From contig NC_087389.1 of assembly GCF_963675165.1 (NCBI RefSeq), positions 2,328,001-2,392,000 on the forward strand: a stretch of DNA of 64,000 bases, written 5' to 3'. Made by a program: the position numbers and the translations under genes. The notes beneath the pieces were generated by a model. The model was given only the letters and a program-made list of their open reading frames with translations. It made no database searches and was not told where the DNA came from. Source of the DNA: Halichondria panicea. Its lineage: Eukaryota > Porifera > Demospongiae > Suberitida > Halichondriidae. This document shows positions 23,010 to 35,050 of this stretch, piece by piece (position 1 is the first letter of the stretch; each line of letters opens with the position of its first letter).

Positions 23010-24376
23010 CAGCATTGGACCAGGCTGTGGAGTTCTATTTTCGAAATCCATCCACCCAACGACTCAACTTCGTTATAGTATTTTGTAGCCTATATAGTTT
23101 TGCACCTCTGCACCAGTTATGTCAATATGTGTCATTTTTGTCAGGAAGTGGCATTTCACATGGGTCCATTAAATGTTTCGAAGCAAATTGCACAATAACT
23201 AAGCTGGAGGGGGGTTAATATTTGTTTCACAGACCCTGTATTCACTTCGAATGACATTAAGCGTTGGTACGCTGAAGACAAATCTAAAGGGTGCACAACT
23301 AGTGAAAGTATTGTGTGGCTAAAATAATATTCTGTCATGCAAGTACACGTAGAAAACGTATCTTACGTTGAGCATCTCAGTCCTTCTGGGCAATTCAAAA
23401 GAACACAATGTGCCGAAATTTTTTCCCATAACTGTAGGTGTGATTTGCAATCTTGTACTGATGTGCAGTCACTACACTATTGTCACGAAAGTGACTAAAG
23501 TACATGCAAGTTCACATTAATAATAATGTTTTCACAGATTGAACCATCAACTACAACACATTGAAAATGAAAATTGTGTTTTAGAGAGATGGAAAGCTGG
23601 TGATAAGGTGATAAAGTGTACAACTCACAACTCTGTACAACTCACAACTCGAATTCCTTCAAAGCCGAAGCGTGAAACAATGTTTAGTTCTCTTTGGTGA
23701 TATCCAGTCCATTGCTCGGCAACGATGGTAATGCTGCTCAGTTGATCTTTGTGACTACAATTATTTATGTTGGCTCTACAGCTGGACATAGCATGACATC
23801 AAAGAAGACGATTACTGCGTACAATAAAACAGCCTTACAATAAAACAGCCTCTTCCTGTGATCCTGTGATTTAGAACAGCCATGCAAAATCACTTGGGAG
23901 ATCACACCTTTGGGTTTCTTCAAGTTCAAGTGATATTGACATCCCTGCTAATGTTAGACGTGATGCCATGAACAAGTATTTTCTTCAGCAGCGAGCAGAG
24001 AGGAAATAATAGCAGAGAGGAAATAATAGAACTTGAAATGAAACGTTTCATTTCTATGCTGCATAATCGGATTGATAGACTCACTACTTCTCTACCATTG
24101 ACACCAGCAAACTGTTGAAGAAATGGGGATGTTGAAGAAATGGGCTTTGTGTTAAAGTACTCACACTCCGAAAAACTTTCGCACTGTATTATGTAGACGT
24201 TTATGTAGACGTTAATGAACTACCTATTGTGATCTCTTGTGATCTCTATTCACCGGATTTCTTTGATGAAGAACGATATTGAACGAACTGAACGAACTGA
24301 GAGGTTACGAAAGCTTGAGGCTGAGGAACAGGAGTCATGCGATGAATCAGTAGATAGTGATGACATGAATGTGTGA
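23010..24376 (+). pseudogene. Decayed unknown coding sequence with acidic C-terminus
   Basis: Coding-like pieces on plus include DPVFTSNDIKRWYAEDKSKG (about 23233-23292), SSSSSDIDIPANVRRDAMNK (about 23925-23985), EIIELEMKRFISMLHNRIDR (about 24010-24078) and a charged tail RKLEAEEQESCDESVDSDDM ending at a TGA near 24376. Frames are broken by perfect duplications, for example of AGAGAGGAAATAATAG near 23996-24027 and GAACGAACT near 24277-24297. The helical, charged C-terminal part looks like a genuine protein, but no domain is recognised. Confidence 0.3.
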
Positions 24377-27300
24377 ATTTGAATATTTGATTTTGAATTT
24401 CTGAATTTCTGTGTACATTATTTCTGTGTACATTAATTTTGTTGATATCATTGATAATAATTAATTAATTATGTTATGTGACAACCTTCCACATGCATGT
24501 GTTACACAATACAATTTAATTTTATTATAGCAATATTTATTATAGCAATTGGCCAGTTTTAAGTTTTAATTGTAAAGTCATATGCAGCTATAGCCTACTC
24601 AGGTTGGTTAAGGTCGTTTCGTGCAGTCTCTATTCATTGTCATTGTGTAATGGTTTCATTGGTTTCATTGGTTTCAGTGTGTACCTTTTTTATCGGGATT
24701 CACATTAGATACGTAAATTAGATACGTAAAATGGATAACACCATTACCATGGTTACCGGTCTTGTTGTGTAGACTAACCTGAGCTAGATATAATAGGTCA
24801 GCAATTATAATTATGCTTAATTATGACCAATCAACAATAGCAAAAGAATACGTATCTACATTTTTACCATGATCGAGTACAGACGGTGACTATTAGCTAT
24901 ATATATATATATATATATACTTGAGTTCGGGTTGTTGGTAGTTATGTGCTGTGTGCACACTCCGTACTGCAGAAAAATGTCCATGGGTGCATGTTCAAAG
25001 ACACATCTTATAATCATAATTTCCTACGGTCCCGCATTTAGGGGTTTCACTTAATTATGACTAGGGGTGGGTGGTGGGTAGATGCGTACATGCGTAATAG
25101 TCACAGTAACAGTAACAGTCACATAATAATAATATATACCCACCCCTATTTTTCCCACTACCGTGCATTTTTTATTTGATATGATCGTTTGAAGCTGCCT
25201 TACTCCATACAGCGAGGGTCTTTTGAACCCCTTCAGGTTCACTACAATGTACATCTCCGATATGGCCCATAGAGATAGCTACATAATTTACATGTGTTTA
25301 GATATCGTAACAGAAAATACATCAATCAATGATGAATAGTACTGCTAGTACTGCCAGACCACCAGGCACGACTGGGGGGACTGAACACAATATCGTGTAG
25401 CAGGCAGGGTGTATAGTTATTTCACTACCCTGAAGGCTATGGACACTCAGTCATACAACTAGTACCTGAATGCAAATTTAGGGGAGGGATATCTCCCTTT
25501 CCCTCTCCCCCTCTCCCCTGTATGACACCATGGCAGGTTATTGGTATATAGAGCATTAATCCAAATTGAAAGCAGTGCTGACTGATACTGTATGACCAGG
25601 AGCACGAGCACATAGTATGACTTCCTGGTATGACTTACTGCTTTTTGCTTTCATTTGTACCAGTATTTCATTTGTACCAGTACACCTATTATTATGCTAA
25701 CAAAATCTCCCAAGGCCTAACAAGCACCCCCCGCTACCTACATCACCGTGGCCTAAATTGAAAGTTCATTATAAGGACAACCTGAATAAACCAGAATAAA
25801 CCAGACACCATGACTCTACAATGTGTATAAACAGCTAGTGCTTACTTTCATAAAAGTAAGATGTAATGTAAACGAGAGTTCCACTACTGGATGCTCTTTA
25901 CGCCTCTTTCACTTCCGCCTCTTTCACTTCCTCCAGGAAACACCTCCCCTCCCCTTTATGAAAATGTAGCGTTACTGTCTCAACTCCCGCCGCATCACTT
26001 AGTGATTGTGCCTGCATTTTAGTTACATTGTGTAATCAGTGCTACAAGTGCATGCATGACCATGCAACTTAATGTATGAGAGCAAGATGATCCCACTACT
26101 GTACACAATTGCAGTTCCTGCCAACTTCACTGTGATGTCGTACAACGTCCTCTGTGAACTCTGATTCAGAGACATGTCGACGTATTGTAAACAAGCAAAC
26201 GAAACACTCCTCACTTGATTGCATATACATGTAGTACATGTTCTGTTCAGTTAGGTTAAGTTACTATGTAGAGAGACTAATTCTCACCTCAGAATTCATC
26301 TGTCTCATTACTTTCTGAATCTTTGGCCACGTCACTTCTTTGCTTTTTGAATATTTGAATATTCTCCGATTCGTTCTTTACAGTGTATTTTGTATTTCTC
26401 CTTGGTTGTAGGCAGGGCAAGAGCATCTGAGTGTTAAAAAATATAATTATGTACACTCACAAGTGCAAACACAAGTGCAAACATTGTGGCTATCTATTGC
26501 AGCCCATGAAACAGATGATGTATAACTATAGGGGGTGGGAGGGGGTATATTAATTATTGCTATCTATATACAGAAAAACACACAATACAGAAAAACACAC
26601 AGCACAGTTTTGACCCAGAAGGGCTGCCTTTCTGTAGTGGTCCTGGACCACCAGGAATGTCACTGCTTCATGTACACAACATAATGAATCGCGGCCTTCA
26701 TTATAGACCACTCGTCTCAAATTAACGTGTGAAGTGGTGGAGGTGAAAAACATCAGATAGTAATAGTAATGATAGTAATGATCGGAGTGGTCATTGGAAC
26801 AGGTTTTACTGTAGCTAGCTAGCTGTACCTGTACTGTATAAACAACCCCCGTGTGTGCTGCAGCAGGGGTAAGGTGATTAGTGTGTGTGGCGAACTAGCA
26901 TGAGACAGTAGTTGGAAAATAATAGGCAATTTGAAACTTGTAAACTTGTAGACGATTTTTGTTTTCTGATTGTTCTGATTGTACCGTTTAGCTTTATAGT
27001 CACAAATCACAAAGTTATATCCATTTGCTGCTGTGCGATGAAGCTCAACGCATGGGTCCATGAATGCATAGAGCATTCACCCCATGAGCATTCACCCCAT
27101 TCACCCCATGACATTAATTATGCCATTTATGGTATTAAACCAACGACCTTCTGTGCCTGAAGATGAAAATTAATGATGCACAGGTTTTGCCTCATAAAAT
27201 CTTATTAAGGTCTTTTTTTGATCCTCATTTGATCCTCACTTAGTACTAGTGGGTATCTATTACTAGTGGGTATCTATCTATCAGCCATAGTGGTAAATTA

Positions 27301-28349
27301 ATATCAGCCAAAGCATTCATTAATATTGTAGAGCTGCATAGAGCTGTGATACCTTTACCATGAATATTGCTGATCCCATAGCGGTGACCTGACACATGAT
27401 CTTACCACATGATCTTACCTCTTCTATAACGTCATGATCTCATGATCTCATGCGAAGCGGGTGACCAGCCTGGTCTGGGACTTAGAGGTTACAGCCATTT
27501 TTTTGTGTGCCTTTACGCTTAGCAATGCAAATTTGTCGGCTAAGTTTTTTTGCACAGTTGGACAGTTGGACAGTTGGACAGTGGATCTAATGAAAATCAA
27601 ATGTGGCCTAGTTATCAGCTTATTGTCCAAGCTTATTGTCCAAGCAAGCCGGCCAGCCGGCCAGTCAAAGTACTCTTCAAATGCTGTACTCTTCATGGAA
27701 CATGGAAATTGTCTAAGCTATCGTAGCTTATGTTGATATTAATTTTTAATCCATCATCCAAATCATTTACAGTCGCTTCTATGATATATGGATGATATAT
27801 AGATGCACTGATATGGATGCACTGCTTGTCGTACCTCCTCCATGCCAAGCTGAAAAGAAAGTTTGAATACGAAACAAGATTTACTTTTTATCGTAGCTTC
27901 CTTTAAATTTAAATATTGAGCCATACACAAGCGATCATAAAAGCACAGTTGTTCATACCACAGTTGTTCACACCCCTCGATAAGCTATTCCATATTGATA
28001 CAAGCACATTTGAAGAATCACACTGCCTTTAGATTCTGCCTTCAGATGTGTTCCTGATTCGTACACGACCGGTAGTCGTAGTTATTGAGTAGTAATAGTT
28101 GCAGTTTCACCAGTGAGAAATATAGTAATTTCTTCAGTTGTATGGGTGAGTTGTATGGGTGAGTGGGGAGGTATATTTCTTCGATAATGCTCGCTCCACG
28201 ATAGGCAGGCATTGGTCTAGGCAGGATTATAATAGAAGCGTCTTATATAGAAGCGTCTGGCGTCTGTGATGTTGCAGTATAATCTATGCCACGAGGCATA
28301 ACTACTGTATAATTATAGTGACCGAAATAGTGACCAAAAATGTGCCTGG
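24377..28349. other. Long gene-free stretch
   Basis: About 4 kb of AT-rich non-coding sequence. It contains a (TA)n tract at 24898-24919 and many perfect duplications, such as a 15-bp pair at 25901-25930 and TGGACAGT triplicated near 27560. No family is recognised in any frame. Confidence 0.55.
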
Positions 28350-28353
28350 TTAA

Positions 28354-29028
28354 CCCTTTCCCCTTTCCCCGTTTTAATTAAAAAAAGACTGTTTTTTTTT
28401 AAAAATTCATATATCATGCATTGAAATGACTTGTAAATACTTAGCGCAGACCCCAGAGGTATCTTGACACCATCATCGTTACCTAGCAACTAACCACCCC
28501 CCCTAATTAGCGATTGTTTACAAACATTTACAATTATGTACGCAAAACAATATTGTATGAAGGTATGAAGGCACAAAGTGACTAAAGACACTAAATTAAA
28601 GACACTAAATAATAAAGAAGTGTTCTCAATGTTCTCACGGAGACATGGTTCAAGCAGAATCAGCAGAAACTTGTCTGTGAGGTCAGACGCCATTTTCCTG
28701 GGAAATGTTTTCTTCACCTACACACTTGTCCACTGCTGTACTAACTAGCCTAAATACAGCTAGACTTACCCATCCCAAGATCTTCTTCATCAGGTTCTAT
28801 ATTTTCTAGTCACTGTCCTCTCACTCACTGTCTAGCTGCCCTAGAACCTCACTGAGATCTCGAAGCCTTTACAATTAGTCACATGTGGTCACTTTTCTTT
28901 CAGCAGTACTGTGCGACTCAAAATTGAAAGAGCAGCTCAATCAGCGTGTGCATAGCTCCAACACAGCGTGGACAACAATTTTTTGAAAATAGTCAGTAGT
29001 GCGGCCGGAAAAAGACGGCTTCAGCGGG
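28354..29028. mobile_element. PiggyBac-like non-autonomous element (MITE), 675 bp
   Basis: Both flanks are TTAA (28350-28353 and 29029-29032). The left end starts CCCTTTCCCC and the right end reads CTTCAGCGGG, i.e. CCCGCTGAAG on the other strand. TTAA duplication and CCC-starting ends are the signature of piggyBac elements. The right 180 bp match, in inverted orientation, a second copy at 52653-52915, where the end reads CCCTTTCCCCGCTGAAG; this shows the right end here has lost a few bases. An internal minus-strand frame (MASDLTDKFLLILLEPCLRE, from 28694) may be captured sequence. No transposase is present. Confidence 0.55.
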
Positions 29029-29331
29029 TTAACTATTGTAAAGCCAGAATTTATATTGAGTACCAAACAAATTAGTTAACCTTCATTTGCAATAACTGAA
29101 ACCGGATAACCACAACTCGATTCCATCTATGCCAGAGAATCTGAAACACTTAAACTGAAACACTTACATATTTACCCGAGGCGCGGTGGTTGTATAGTAG
29201 TGGTTTGTTTGTCTGTTTGTCTCTTACCTGCAACTTGTTGTCGAATAAAAGCGACTTAAACTTTGTTAAACTTTGGCCTTGAGTCAAGGTACGGGATCAC
29301 TAGTCAAGGCTTGATAACGTATTTTCAGCTG

Positions 29332-29555
29332 AAGTATTTTCAGCTGAAGTGATCCCTCCATTGCTGGCAGAGCCTTCTTCAGTGCCTCCATTGATGCCAG
29401 TGCCTCCATTGATGGAGGACATGCAATTAGAAATTAGAAATGGAGCAAGTAATGCTGGGAAGCAAGAGGCCAGCCCCCCCCCCCCAGAGGAGGAAACAGC
29501 AGAGCTGCCTCTCAAGAAAGTACCGCCCTCGATTGACAAAAGAATGCAGTTTTGA
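29332..29555 (+). CDS. Proline-rich small protein or C-terminal exon, unknown
   Basis: The plus-strand frame contains VIPPLLAEPSSVPPLMPVPP, an acidic-helical segment MEDMQLEIRNGASNAGKQE and a run of prolines encoded by a C12 tract (29474-29485), then PLKKVPPSIDKRMQF and TGA. Repeated GTGCCTCCATTGATG units create the PP repeats. The opposite strand is also open (90 codons, glycine/serine-rich) but reads as a shadow. The function is unknown; it may belong with the gene at 29945-30872. Confidence 0.35.
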
Positions 29556-29944
29556 AAGAAATGAGTCATCAATTCATTAAATTTAAATGTTAGGTATTAT
29601 TATTTTGGTATTTTGCCTGTCGTATTATTTTAAATTCTTAATTATTTTAAATTCTTAATCTGTCAATGGGTCTGTTGGGGAGTTTTGGAGAAAGGTAGAG
29701 ATAGCCAGAAATTAGAGAAACACGAGAGCTCTGAATACGCTCAGAACAAGTGGAGCTGTGCCACATTTGTTCGCAACAAGGGGAAGATCTAATGCTAGTG
29801 TAGCCACACCTTCTAGAGGAACAACATTTTGAGCAGCAGGAGAGCAAATGCAGCAGATCAATATTTGTTGAGTGTCAGATCCTTTTCTACTTCAGTGGAT
29901 ACAAGAGTCTAGGAGGACAAGAGTCTAGGAGGACTTTGGAAGAG

Positions 29945-30872
29945 GTAATAAATCCCCCCCACCACCGCCACCGCCTGGTGCAGGAACAGGAGGAGGAGGA
30001 GGAGATGGTGGTGGCGACGACAGTGATGGCGAAGGTGGTGGTAATCAGGAGGAGTAGGAGGAGTAGGAGGAAGCGATGGATTCGATGGAGGTACAAATGT
30101 CCAGACACCCCAGTGAACAGATACACTCCAGTTACAGAAATAAGTTCAATGATATTAGTGTGTACAGGTTGAGCTTCACAGGCAACCATGGGTTTGGCTC
30201 TCTGCCTTACACCCGAGGACTGTACTGTGTGACAAAAGGTTTTGTGCAGGCAAACAACAATTCTCTGGTCTTGGCAAATGCTTGCTGCCAGCTGCAAATG
30301 TGTGGACACCAGTATTTGCAGACACAGAGTTACGAGGACAAGTGGATGTATGTGCCGAGTTTTGGATGTTGTTTCAGAAAGTGTCTGAGGAGATTGGGCT
30401 ACCCTTGTTTGGTGCCTTGTTTGGTGGTGGACTGCCCCACCCCTATGTGTTATGTTTGTGTCTCCCTGAAATTGGCAGTGAGGTGTGTGTGTGATCAACA
30501 AAACCTCAAACAGTGCAAGTTCTGTGGTGATGTTTGCTCACAGGCTGTTTCACTCGAAGACCTACCACTTTGGAGTGCCCAGCGAGAGAGCTTGTCACTG
30601 CAGAGGTTTGCAAACATGGTGGACGGTCTGGCTGGAGTACTGTACAGGAGGAGCATTTGTCTGAACAAAAGTGATTTCTTTGAGCTGAGGACAGACGTGA
30701 ACAGCAAACCTTTGCGTGGATAATCCAGGAGTGCCATCAAGAGCGTGAGAAACACACTGTCTCGCCACAGGGCGGAGGAGCTGTTATGAATGGAAGACAT
30801 GTTTGCAAGCACAGTTTGTGAGGGTGTATTTGGAAAGAGCCTCGCTGCAGAACACATAATACATAGAAAATA
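29945..30872 (+). pseudogene. Unknown protein: Pro/Gly-rich N-terminus, Cys-rich core
   Basis: One frame carries seven consecutive prolines, then a glycine/aspartate-rich run (GAGTGGGGGDGGGDDSDGEG), two TAG stops inside a GAGGAGTAG 9-bp repeat, then 215 open codons from 30076: LSFTGNHGFGSLPYTRGLYC, KWMYVPSFGCCFRKCLRRLG, CKFCGDVC. After TAA at 30721 and one TGA the same frame still reads IKSVRNTLSRHRAEELL and FGKSLAAEHIIHRK before TAG at 30872, so the stops look recent. A 12-bp in-frame duplication (CTTGTTTGGTGC) lies near 30409. The minus strand is also open for about 204 codons, which lowers certainty. No family recognised; it ends about 25 bp from the convergent minus-strand gene. Confidence 0.4.
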
Positions 30873-30895
30873 GTTTTATAATGTGATAATATACA

Positions 30896-31610
30896 TTAAT
30901 CTTTTATGTGTCTGGGTAAAGTTTGGTTGCGTATGCTGGGTCCTTCTAGCAGTGAACTTCCAGATCCACTGTAGGTTTTGGCATTGAGGATTTTCTGTCT
31001 TTTGGTGGAGTCTTCTGCCGAGAGTGGGTAGGGCTGGTATTGGTCCTCCTCCACCTTTGCCTCCTCCCGCCAGCAGAGTGAACCTGAGCAAAGATGCACC
31101 CCATGGACAAGCTGCTGGCTTTCTGTTGGTTGGGGGTGGGCAAAGCTCAGGCACTGTGAAATATAATTATATATAGGTTGCAAGTAATTGAACAGGGCAC
31201 AAAAGAGAGTTGCTTTGCTTTGGATCTGAAATCAGGTAGGGTTGGTTATTCGGGAGTGAGGTGCCCTGCTGGATTTGTTCAATTCTTGGAGTTCTTTGAA
31301 GTTCAGAGGAGTGTTTCTGATCACTCCAGGGTGAACTTTGGGATTAAGTTTAAGTATGTCGCTGTTGTCTGTTGCTGCTTCAGAGTGAATGAGTTGGTTT
31401 GTTTCACCTTGGAAAAGTTTAGAGGGAGATGTTTCTTCGCGCACGATCTGCTGGAAATTGTCCAGTTCACGCTGCGCTGTCGATGCCACTCCACGAATCC
31501 TGGGCACGGACGACATGCTCAACTTTACTCAACTTTAATGATGACTCTGCGAGAAGGAGTCAATTTACACACATGTAGATTCAATTTCCATTTAGAGTGT
31601 TTGGGTTAAG
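30896..31610 (-). CDS. Unknown minus-strand gene, two exon-like frames
   Basis: The upstream frame (31522-31232) contains RELDNFQQIVREETSPSKLF, QGETNQLIHSEAATDNSDIL and NTPLNFKELQELNKSSRAPH. An acceptor-like TATATTTCACAG near 31156 opens a second frame ending at 30896 with KVEEDQYQPYPLSAEDSTKR and GPSIRNQTLPRHIKD. The composition is polar and protein-like, with no domain I can name. The gene converges on the plus-strand gene ending at 30872. A Helitron remnant lies just upstream on the same strand, but this sequence is not Helitron helicase. Confidence 0.35.
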
Positions 31611-31980
31611 CAGGAGGAAGTTTCAAAATGACCTTCCAGATTTGCTACGGAAAACACATGTGCCTCCGGATAATGCTCAAGATTGGATAATGCTCAAGAT
31701 TGGATTCCAGGATTCCAGCAACTTAGTGTATAGTGTGTATAGAGACAGTTCGAATGACGGAGGTGCCTCCATGAAAGTCAGCCACCAGGCCAGGTCCGAT
31801 CGGATCATTGAGTCGGATCGGGATCACCCCGTCGTGTGTAGCAGGTCGAGCATACAACGAAGTGCTCGACGCCGTTCCAAGGTCAAACAAGCCCGCCTTT
31901 TTTGGTGTCCTAGCACACTCTTTTTGACACAAACACTTTGTTCCGACTGAACATGGACTTGAACATGGACTTGTTGTCGC

Positions 31981-33080
31981 TCACACTTTGCCACATTTCA
32001 TAGCCTTTGTCACGTAGCCAGAGCCAGGGACGACTTCGGAAAGGTGTAGATCAACGGGTTGGTAGGGGCTCGTGGAAAACCGAATTTGCACGTCTCCCCA
32101 ACTTTCACCTTGACTTTTCTTTTGCAGTAGTCGTTGCAACGATGCATTTTCGTCCGGTATGTGGCACGTCATTCGTTCCTGAATCCAGGACAGAACTTTC
32201 TCAGGGGGGTCCACTCCGATCACCGGTGGATCCTTGATCCAGAGCAACACGTGGTAGTGGCCGCGTGCCTGGTACTCTCTCTTGCAGAAGATCTGCTCGT
32301 GCGTCACAATGTCGATTTTTTCGTCGAGGGCTTGAGATACGTGATGTTACTCTACTCGTACTCGGCACAGCTGAAGGTCACAAAGAGGCATGCAATTGAC
32401 GTCACAATTATGCAGCTGCCCTGATGTTCTGAAACATGGTTGAAAGGTCTGCTGGCTAATGAGTGCACACAGTTTGCAACTGTTGGTACAGAAAGAAAAT
32501 GTACTGTTCATCTTTTCGGTACCTGGAGTCTTTACCCTAGATTTGATGTAATCGCAATAGAGAAGGAAAGCAAAGCTCCTATTGTCTAGTGCATTCTCGT
32601 GGATGCGATTCATTTTATACTCTGAGGCCTGCTGTCTATGTCAACACTTTTTGTTGACTCGTCTAGCGAAGAGTCAAGAGTCGTCAACATCAACATCACT
32701 CTGAAAAGCTTCTCGTATCTGGCACACATCTATCAAGTTGCGATACACTACCCTCTGCTTTCTATGTAAATCTGCTTTCTATGTAAAGCTCGGGACTGGG
32801 CGTCTAGTGTCTTGTTTTATCAGCCTTACAGGCCTTCAGTGAATTGTGTGATGGGGCGTATGCTTTCAGGCGGACAACACACACAAAGAACTTGGCACGC
32901 TGCACCAAGTGCTTGTTCAGACGTTGCAGCTCCGGGGGAACTGACACAGACTGCAACCCACGCAGTGGTTCGGCATCTGATACTTGTTCGAGAACATAGC
33001 TGGTCCCAAAGAGGGCCACTGATACGACTATTGGACAGGCTTGCCTTAATTTTCTACGAACACAAAATATGCACGGCTGT
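31981..33080 (-). pseudogene. Helitron replicase remnant
   Basis: Minus strand. Around 33040-32810 sits VPPELQRLNKHLVQRAKFF and then YAPSHNSLKACK, matching the Helitron N-terminal (DUF6570-type) region; the same segment occurs in the copy at about 63060. After a gap, 32342-31981 encodes DEKIDIVTHEQIFCKREYQA, RGHYHVLLWIKDPPVIGVD, PEKVLSWIQERMTCHIPDE and ends SGYVTKAMKCGKV. HYH is the HUH metal-binding motif of the rolling-circle Rep nuclease, and the GYVTKA block carries its tyrosine. The linking part and the helicase domain are missing, so the copy is dead. The product would have nicked and transferred single-stranded transposon DNA. Confidence 0.8.
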
Positions 33081-33089
33081 GTCGTAGAT

Positions 33090-34790
33090 TTCCTTCTGGA
33101 AAGCTTACTTGAGACGAGCTCTAAACCTGTCTGTCTGAGCTGTGAAGTGGCCTCTTTCGTACTTATTGAGTAGAAAGCCAGTAGAAAGCCTGGAGAGCTT
33201 TCATTCGGTTAACTCCATCAGCTGTTCGATAATGGAGCTTTTAGCACGTGACCGGTGCTGATAGACCACAGGAAAATGAACGCTAGCACATCTAAGTACC
33301 CGCAGCGTGCCAACACCATTAGCTGGCACCCATTGTCAATGTTTTTCTAATGTTCTCGTTTTCTCTTCGTCGGTGACAGGCTTGCAATACTCGCTACACT
33401 TCCAGTGCATGGGTCTAGCAGAACCGTCTTTGTTTTTTTAGGAAAATGAGCTCACCTGCAACACACTGACCTTTTTCATTGATTGGCTAGCTACCGTGTA
33501 AGTGAAAGTATGGCTCTCTGTAAGTTTCCAAGCTACAGTCTATTGAGATTTTTCTGAGCTCACTACCTGACGGTAGGATACATGCTCACATGCTATGTCG
33601 TCGCTATTGTGGCTGTTGTGCAACTAATCGAGTATACATAGCTTGTGAATGCCAGGTATTGTATTTTCCTTCTGTACACTACTGTATACTGCATGCATTG
33701 ATCAGACACAGAGGGACAGACACAGAGGTTTACAACTCCATGTAAGTTGTGTAGTGTACAATTTTGTATGAGTAACGACCTAGCACAACAACCCAGGAAA
33801 TAACCGTGACATAATTGGTGACAAGAGCACCACACGTGCTTACTGGCCAACATTTTCCAAAGAGACAGGCAACACGTAACACGTAACCATATGTACACTA
33901 ATGGTTTGTAACTCGGGAGGGGGGGTCCCATTGCTGCTTGCCCCTGGCCTGTCCTGCGAGGCGTGCTTTCCCCCGTTGGTTGACGATGTGGAATATAAAG
34001 AACTGTTCACCACCGACCAGTTCACTTTGCCGATTACACTGGCCTCCTTCCTTCGCTCCGTACTGACGTCAGTCACCTCAAGCCTTGCTAATTATGTAAC
34101 CCCAGCTATTATTAATGAGGTTGCGCAACCGGACGTGAGAGGCCCTACCTCCCGGTAGTCACGTGTAACCAGAAGTGGGCGCAGAAGTGGCCATGTTATT
34201 TTGGTACCTCTATGCAAAAGAATGAGATATATCGATCTTAAGGGGAATGTCGATACTTGGCATGGCACCCTAGGTGGAATCAGATGATGATGGAACGGTC
34301 TGACGGAACGGAACCAGATGCACTTATTAAACCGGGCGACGATCCGAGATGACAGTGATATTTCTGATGACAAATAATAGTCGCATCATTTACAGAAAAG
34401 AGTCTTCATCCTACTCTGAATTCATGTGTACCAATTCATGTGTACCAACAATTCTAATTGATGAAACGCCTCTAATTGATGAAACGCAGATTATGTATAG
34501 TGCAGTTCAGTTCCAAAATTGTATCTACAATTTGAGGACACTAAAGTTTGCATGTAGCTTTGTTTTGCACTAAATAAACCGGATTTCAAATTTGGAATCA
34601 ATTGGACCAGGGGTTCTGGAGTTTTTTAAATTTGGGGCCACGCCCAAGTGGGTTCCGTCACCGTCACCGGTATTTAGATTGATGCTGAACATTCATACTA
34701 TTCTTTCTTTGTGGATGTCAGGCATTATCTCTGAGTTGAATATAAGAAATATAAGAAATTAATTAGAACACAGTATCAGTTGAGGAGCTA
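33090..34790. other. No supported gene
   Basis: A plus-strand frame at 33901-34158 (LLLAPGLSCEACFPPLVDDV) and overlapping minus-strand frames have protein-like pieces but no recognisable domain or splice context. Confidence 0.4.
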
Positions 34791-34794
34791 GTCC

Positions 34795-35050
34795 TGTAAC
34801 AAGAATGGAAGCTTCACTCTTCGAGGGGCAAATGATTTAACTAGTTCTCTCATGTTCACTTCTGATGACAGATCTATCCTTGTTGAAAATTCAACAATGC
34901 CAGCCTTAATTCAGTCATGGTGGCAGTCTTGATGAGCTTCAACTGACTGAAACTTCTCTCGCTCTCGCAAGAGGTAGAGTCAGTGCTATTTTCAGAAGTT
35001 TGGGTAAGTAATACTGCTGCATTTCTGGAGACTGGTGCTGATGTTAAACA
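34795..35050 (-). pseudogene. hAT transposase C-terminal dimerisation domain
   Basis: Minus strand, near 34975-34885: SCESERSFSQLKLIKTATMT followed by ELRLALLNF, then after a one-base frame change RIDLSSEVNMRELVKSFAPR ending near 34800. CE.ERSFS.LKLIK...R is the diagnostic C-terminal block of hAT-superfamily transposases, used for dimerisation. Only this last block survives; no catalytic core was found upstream (35050-35500). Confidence 0.75.

Noticed and set aside
29887..30501. 204-codon minus-strand frame
   Set aside because: The plus-strand frame continues in a coding-like manner beyond both ends and through isolated stops, while the minus frame is leucine/threonine runs opposite GGA/GTG repeats. 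It is most likely a shadow.
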